Origin: Candidatus Aenigmatarchaeota archaeon
GTDB lineage: Archaea > EX4484-52 > GLR71
Assembly (NCBI GenBank): GCA_023134675.1
Contig: JAGLUQ010000062.1
Coordinates: 1-6,409 of the forward strand
Direction of reading: 5' to 3'
DNA: 6,409 nucleotides
Shown here: piece after piece, positions 5,401 to 6,409 of the stretch
How positions within the stretch are numbered: the stretch's first letter is position 1
Layout: each line of letters begins with the position of its first letter
Position numbers and translations under genes: made by a program
The notes under the pieces: model-generated
What the model was told of the DNA's origin: nothing
The model's database searches: none
Seen by the model: the letters and a program-made list of their open reading frames with translations, nothing else

Positions 5401-6409
5401 TGTATGCTGTATTTCTTATAGTTATATAAGTCCAGGGTTGTACACCGTCATAGATATACATTGTATTACCATATCGAAACATTGAAAAAATCATATTATT
5501 TTCTTCAGTATAGACATCAAGAAAATATACAGAACGATCCAAAAAAGTACCTGGATTGTTGAATAATGTAAATTTTGTTGTAAAATTCATAACAAAAATA
5601 TCCTGTGCATTTGTATAATTAAACAGAATCCCATTATATCCTGTACTCCATTGACCACCACCCCAACTGCTCCTATCAGACTCAACTGTAAATGCATAAG
5701 GTGTCTGGATAGGTGGCGTTGCGCTGTATGAGGTATAATTAAACCAAAAATCTTCACTGATTGAAGAAAAATTGCTTTCAGTAGTCGCAGACGGATTTCC
5801 ATAATACATATAAAGATCAGTAATAGAACCGGATGCAATAAACGGAACCTTGACCCAGATGAATGCTTTCTCCCCAACAGAATCCCATGACTCAATCCAG
5901 AATGATGAGCTCTCTTCGGCTCCTGATATATCATTCAACCACATGAATCTTATGTCACTACCATCTAAATTGGCCTTTGAAAAATCGAAATTTGAAGAAG
6001 TTAAACTAATCAGTACCTGATAATCGACAAGATTTTCTGTATTCAATATATTGCTGACAACAATGTTTTTTTTATATATCCATAATGGAAACGATGAAGA
6101 ATTACGCAAATCATACCCGCACGAACCCCCTGCAGAATTCAGAGATGCATTGAACCATATCAGTTGGGTGTCATATGTCTTATTCTCAGGAGATTCTATT
6201 GTTATGTTCAATACTCCTGCGCCTATTATCACAGTCCTTGTCTCAGTCGAGTTTACATTCCCTAACAAATCCTGCGCATAAGCAGTATATATATAAGTTC
6301 CGTTTGCAAGATCAGTGTAATTAGTCTTCAACCTATAAAGTCCTGCGTTATAGGAAGCTTTAATTTCTTCGGCTGACAAAGAACGGTTGTATATGCGGAC
6401 TTCGTCTAT
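2438..6409 (-). CDS. Large multidomain surface protein with LamG tail, DUF2341 lectin modules, Ig-like repeats and C-terminal membrane anchor; N-terminus beyond the right edge
   Basis: There are 1323 visible residues and the frame is open at the right edge, so the first possible start, TTG at 6379, is not real. Residue 1 here is the first visible codon. Domains in order: the end of a LamG-type lectin domain (IDEVRIYNRSLSAEEI, 1-16); an Ig-like half (about 24-62); a first Ig-like half ending CGYDL (68-101); module A, DUF2341 plus jelly-roll (107-431); module B, DUF2341 plus jelly-roll ending in WVDDIKI and EPDVIVGAE (438-760); a second Ig-like half (762-808); three Ig-like repeats of 89 residues (813-1079); a segment with 12 cysteines (1081-1156); a NEW3/CARDB-like beta domain (1168-1278); then SVPGISNP, a hydrophobic span (about 1296-1311) and a basic tail ending CKSKR. 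About 30 N-X-S/T sequons fit archaeal N-glycosylation. It is probably displayed outside the cell and binds glycans or partner surfaces; ligand and partner are unknown. It converges on the 151-residue protein gene. Confidence 0.9.
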   Translation of the reverse strand: MDEVRIYNRSLSAEEIKASYNAGLYRLKTNYTDLANGTYIYTAYAQDLLGNVNSTETRTVIIGAGVLNITIESPENKTYDTQLIWFNASLNSAGGSCGYDLRNSSSFPLWIYKKNIVVSNILNTENLVDYQVLISLTSSNFDFSKANLDGSDIRFMWLNDISGAEESSSFWIESWDSVGEKAFIWVKVPFIASGSITDLYMYYGNPSATTESNFSSISEDFWFNYTSYSATPPIQTPYAFTVESDRSSWGGGQWSTGYNGILFNYTNAQDIFVMNFTTKFTLFNNPGTFLDRSVYFLDVYTEENNMIFSMFRYGNTMYIYDGVQPWTYITIRNTAYSKNIGAMNTGTEYDIGIIFDGTTWFVYVDGLLKRTITQSTFKNSPAGWLRISGKPTTNSFGASDTENQITIQSNTFYQNQYVSTEPKAIVGAYEDTRPSWAVPWSYRREIIVNNTANSENLTDYQILVDLTSSNFDFSKANLDGNDIRFTWINGISGAEENASYWVKSWDSVGEKALIWVRMPYVAPMSNGYLYMYYGNADASMESNGSATFDFFDDFLGSTFTSYQNRITGGCTGSCTTVDNMASMNPQSTAYYTSPYGSFIDTGSSGFCGDAGLMKEITLPATTANLSITFAIRGWGSNWASNRGFVIERDTYGYGPKACDSGQTYLWLACARRSANSCGSPTHPETGLPYTPPAITGGWQEFTRDISPFSGKTFRLRILTHDYSCGWCNMFDHPQDLWVDDIKIQKYSLIEPDVIVGAEKYVYKPMANDTPTHFYASETFVEGQYSVIFRCTDSVGDVNMSDVIVFSYVFNLFVITIESPLNATYGSKPWFNVSLSSQGLWCGYSLNGGPMLGMVNDSNTHFYIQSPVLGDGQYSIFFSCTDILATMDISSTEYFTVDTTGPSITIQSPLNDTYTSLPWFDVILDEPGLSCSYSLDGALYVGMSNDSDTHFFELDASLLDGPHSIRFRCTDLASNTNITDLVYFTVDTTGSQIIVNSPLNPIYTTQIVLFNVTATDSSGVDWCGYSLNGSANVTMPAGPSDTFYFLNDTLYKGSYEVVFYCNDSNGVMNNTDPILFDVLYDCMFDSECAVDNICVLNTCTPFICTDYCTNSTDLVCHPACDGRNGCDFYDAAAIEACDGQPYNQWVDYGGGKVIKCCEGAPYTSYDPDVVYAGLNPLTIELGDVADVAVSVRNRNDFEDTFTITLESTSNLRYWSWFSAHRNDEMRNRMEISFAPFEQKFISLRVLGGTVGCFNGIDNLKVKATTSFGESDVESIDVCVSPAASGSVFSRSVPGISNPAVVVLVLLSAFLYGGRGRIYKCKSKR
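3444..3467 (-). repeat. 24-base linker repeat, copy 2
   Basis: Identical to 3711-3734, exactly 267 bases away, one Ig-repeat unit. It encodes the YFTVDTTG linker and contains the inverted repeat CTGTTG-TAT-CAACAG. It is most simply a trace of recent repeat duplication. Confidence 0.7.
3711..3734 (-). repeat. 24-base linker repeat, copy 1
   Basis: Identical to 3444-3467, encoding the linker at the end of the first full Ig-like repeat. Confidence 0.7.
4130..5098 (-). repeat. DUF2341 plus jelly-roll module B of the surface protein
   Basis: This is the second DUF2341 copy (VPWSYRREIIVNN, LTSSNFDFSKANLDG, WVKSWDSVGEKALIWVRMP, LYMYYGNADASMESN). Its second half is unrelated to that of module A: a cysteine-containing beta domain with RDISPFSGKTFRLRI and LWVDDIKI, like MAM or carbohydrate-binding jelly rolls. 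It closes with EPDVIVGAE. The front half is shared and the back half is swapped. Confidence 0.7.
5117..6091 (-). repeat. DUF2341 plus jelly-roll module A of the surface protein
   Basis: The module opens with FPLWIYKKNIVVSN, then LTSSNFDFSKANLDG, WIESWDSVGEKAFIWVKVP and LYMYYGNPSATTESN, the recognisable DUF2341 pattern. It continues into an aromatic-rich beta domain (FDGTTWFVYVDGLLKR) of the concanavalin/laminin-G type and closes with EPKAIVGAYED. The DUF2341 part matches module B at a constant offset of 330 codons (990 bases), also visible at DNA level. Confidence 0.75.

Larger units (their letters stand above)
3986..6208 (-). other. Ig-like repeat apparently split by the DUF2341 block
   Basis: The stretch at 6107-6208 encodes ITIESPENKTYD...WFNASL...CGYDL (pieces), matching the first half of the downstream 89-residue repeat (ITIESPLNATYG, WFNVSL, CGYSL). 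The stretch at 3986-4126 encodes NDTPTHFY, then EGQYSVIFRCTDSVGDVNMS, matching that repeat's second half (NDSNTHFY, DGQYSIFFSCTD). About 660 residues of lectin modules lie between the halves. This is inferred from sequence similarity; a fold prediction would settle it. Confidence 0.6.

Noticed and set aside
6377..6379. TTG as the start of the surface-protein gene
   Set aside because: Ten more in-frame codons upstream read IDEVRIYNRS, the conserved end of a LamG domain, so the gene continues past the window.

Overview
The window looks archaeal, most likely from a small-genome DPANN-type lineage (Woesearchaeota/Pacearchaeota-like), although the phylum is inference. The evidence is a tRNA gene with an intron at the canonical archaeal position 37/38 and no encoded CCA, TATA boxes about 25-28 bases before start codons with no Shine-Dalgarno motif (leaderless genes), oligo-T terminators, a transcription regulator of the archaeal COG1395 family, and a very large lectin/Ig-like surface protein of a style common in DPANN genomes.

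Left part, minus strand: positions 1-522 hold the first 174 codons of an SF1 (UvrD/Rep-type) DNA helicase that runs off the left edge. Before its Q motif and Walker A it carries an N-terminal winged-helix segment resembling the RQC domain of RecQ helicases. Upstream of it, in the same direction, lies the COG1395 HTH regulator (678-1580), with a T8 terminator between the two genes.

Middle, plus strand: a tRNA gene (1670-1796) is transcribed divergently from the regulator. Removing a 52-nt bulge-helix-bulge intron gives anticodon UAU, so it reads as tRNA-Ile for AUA, the codon most archaea decode with an agmatidine-modified CAU tRNA. Next is an AT-rich gene for a 151-residue protein that looks like a degenerate phosphoribosyltransferase fold. 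A 15-nt copy of the tRNA 3' end plus its T-tract recurs just beyond this gene, so the gene sits between direct repeats like a small cargo integrated at a tRNA.

Right part, minus strand: positions 2438-6409 code for at least 1323 residues of a secreted, membrane-anchored surface protein, open at the right edge. It has the tail of a LamG-type lectin domain, Ig-like repeats, two tandem DUF2341-plus-jelly-roll modules, a 12-cysteine segment, a NEW3/CARDB-like domain and one C-terminal membrane anchor. The most interesting structural point is that the roughly 650-residue lectin block appears to be nested inside one Ig-like repeat, splitting it at the same place where the LamG domain seems to split the preceding one. 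The protein is probably an adhesin or glycan-binding factor that contacts a host cell or the environment.

The genes do not form a single pathway. The supportable link is translational: AUA is the most frequent isoleucine codon in the two genes where I counted, and the tRNA here should read it.
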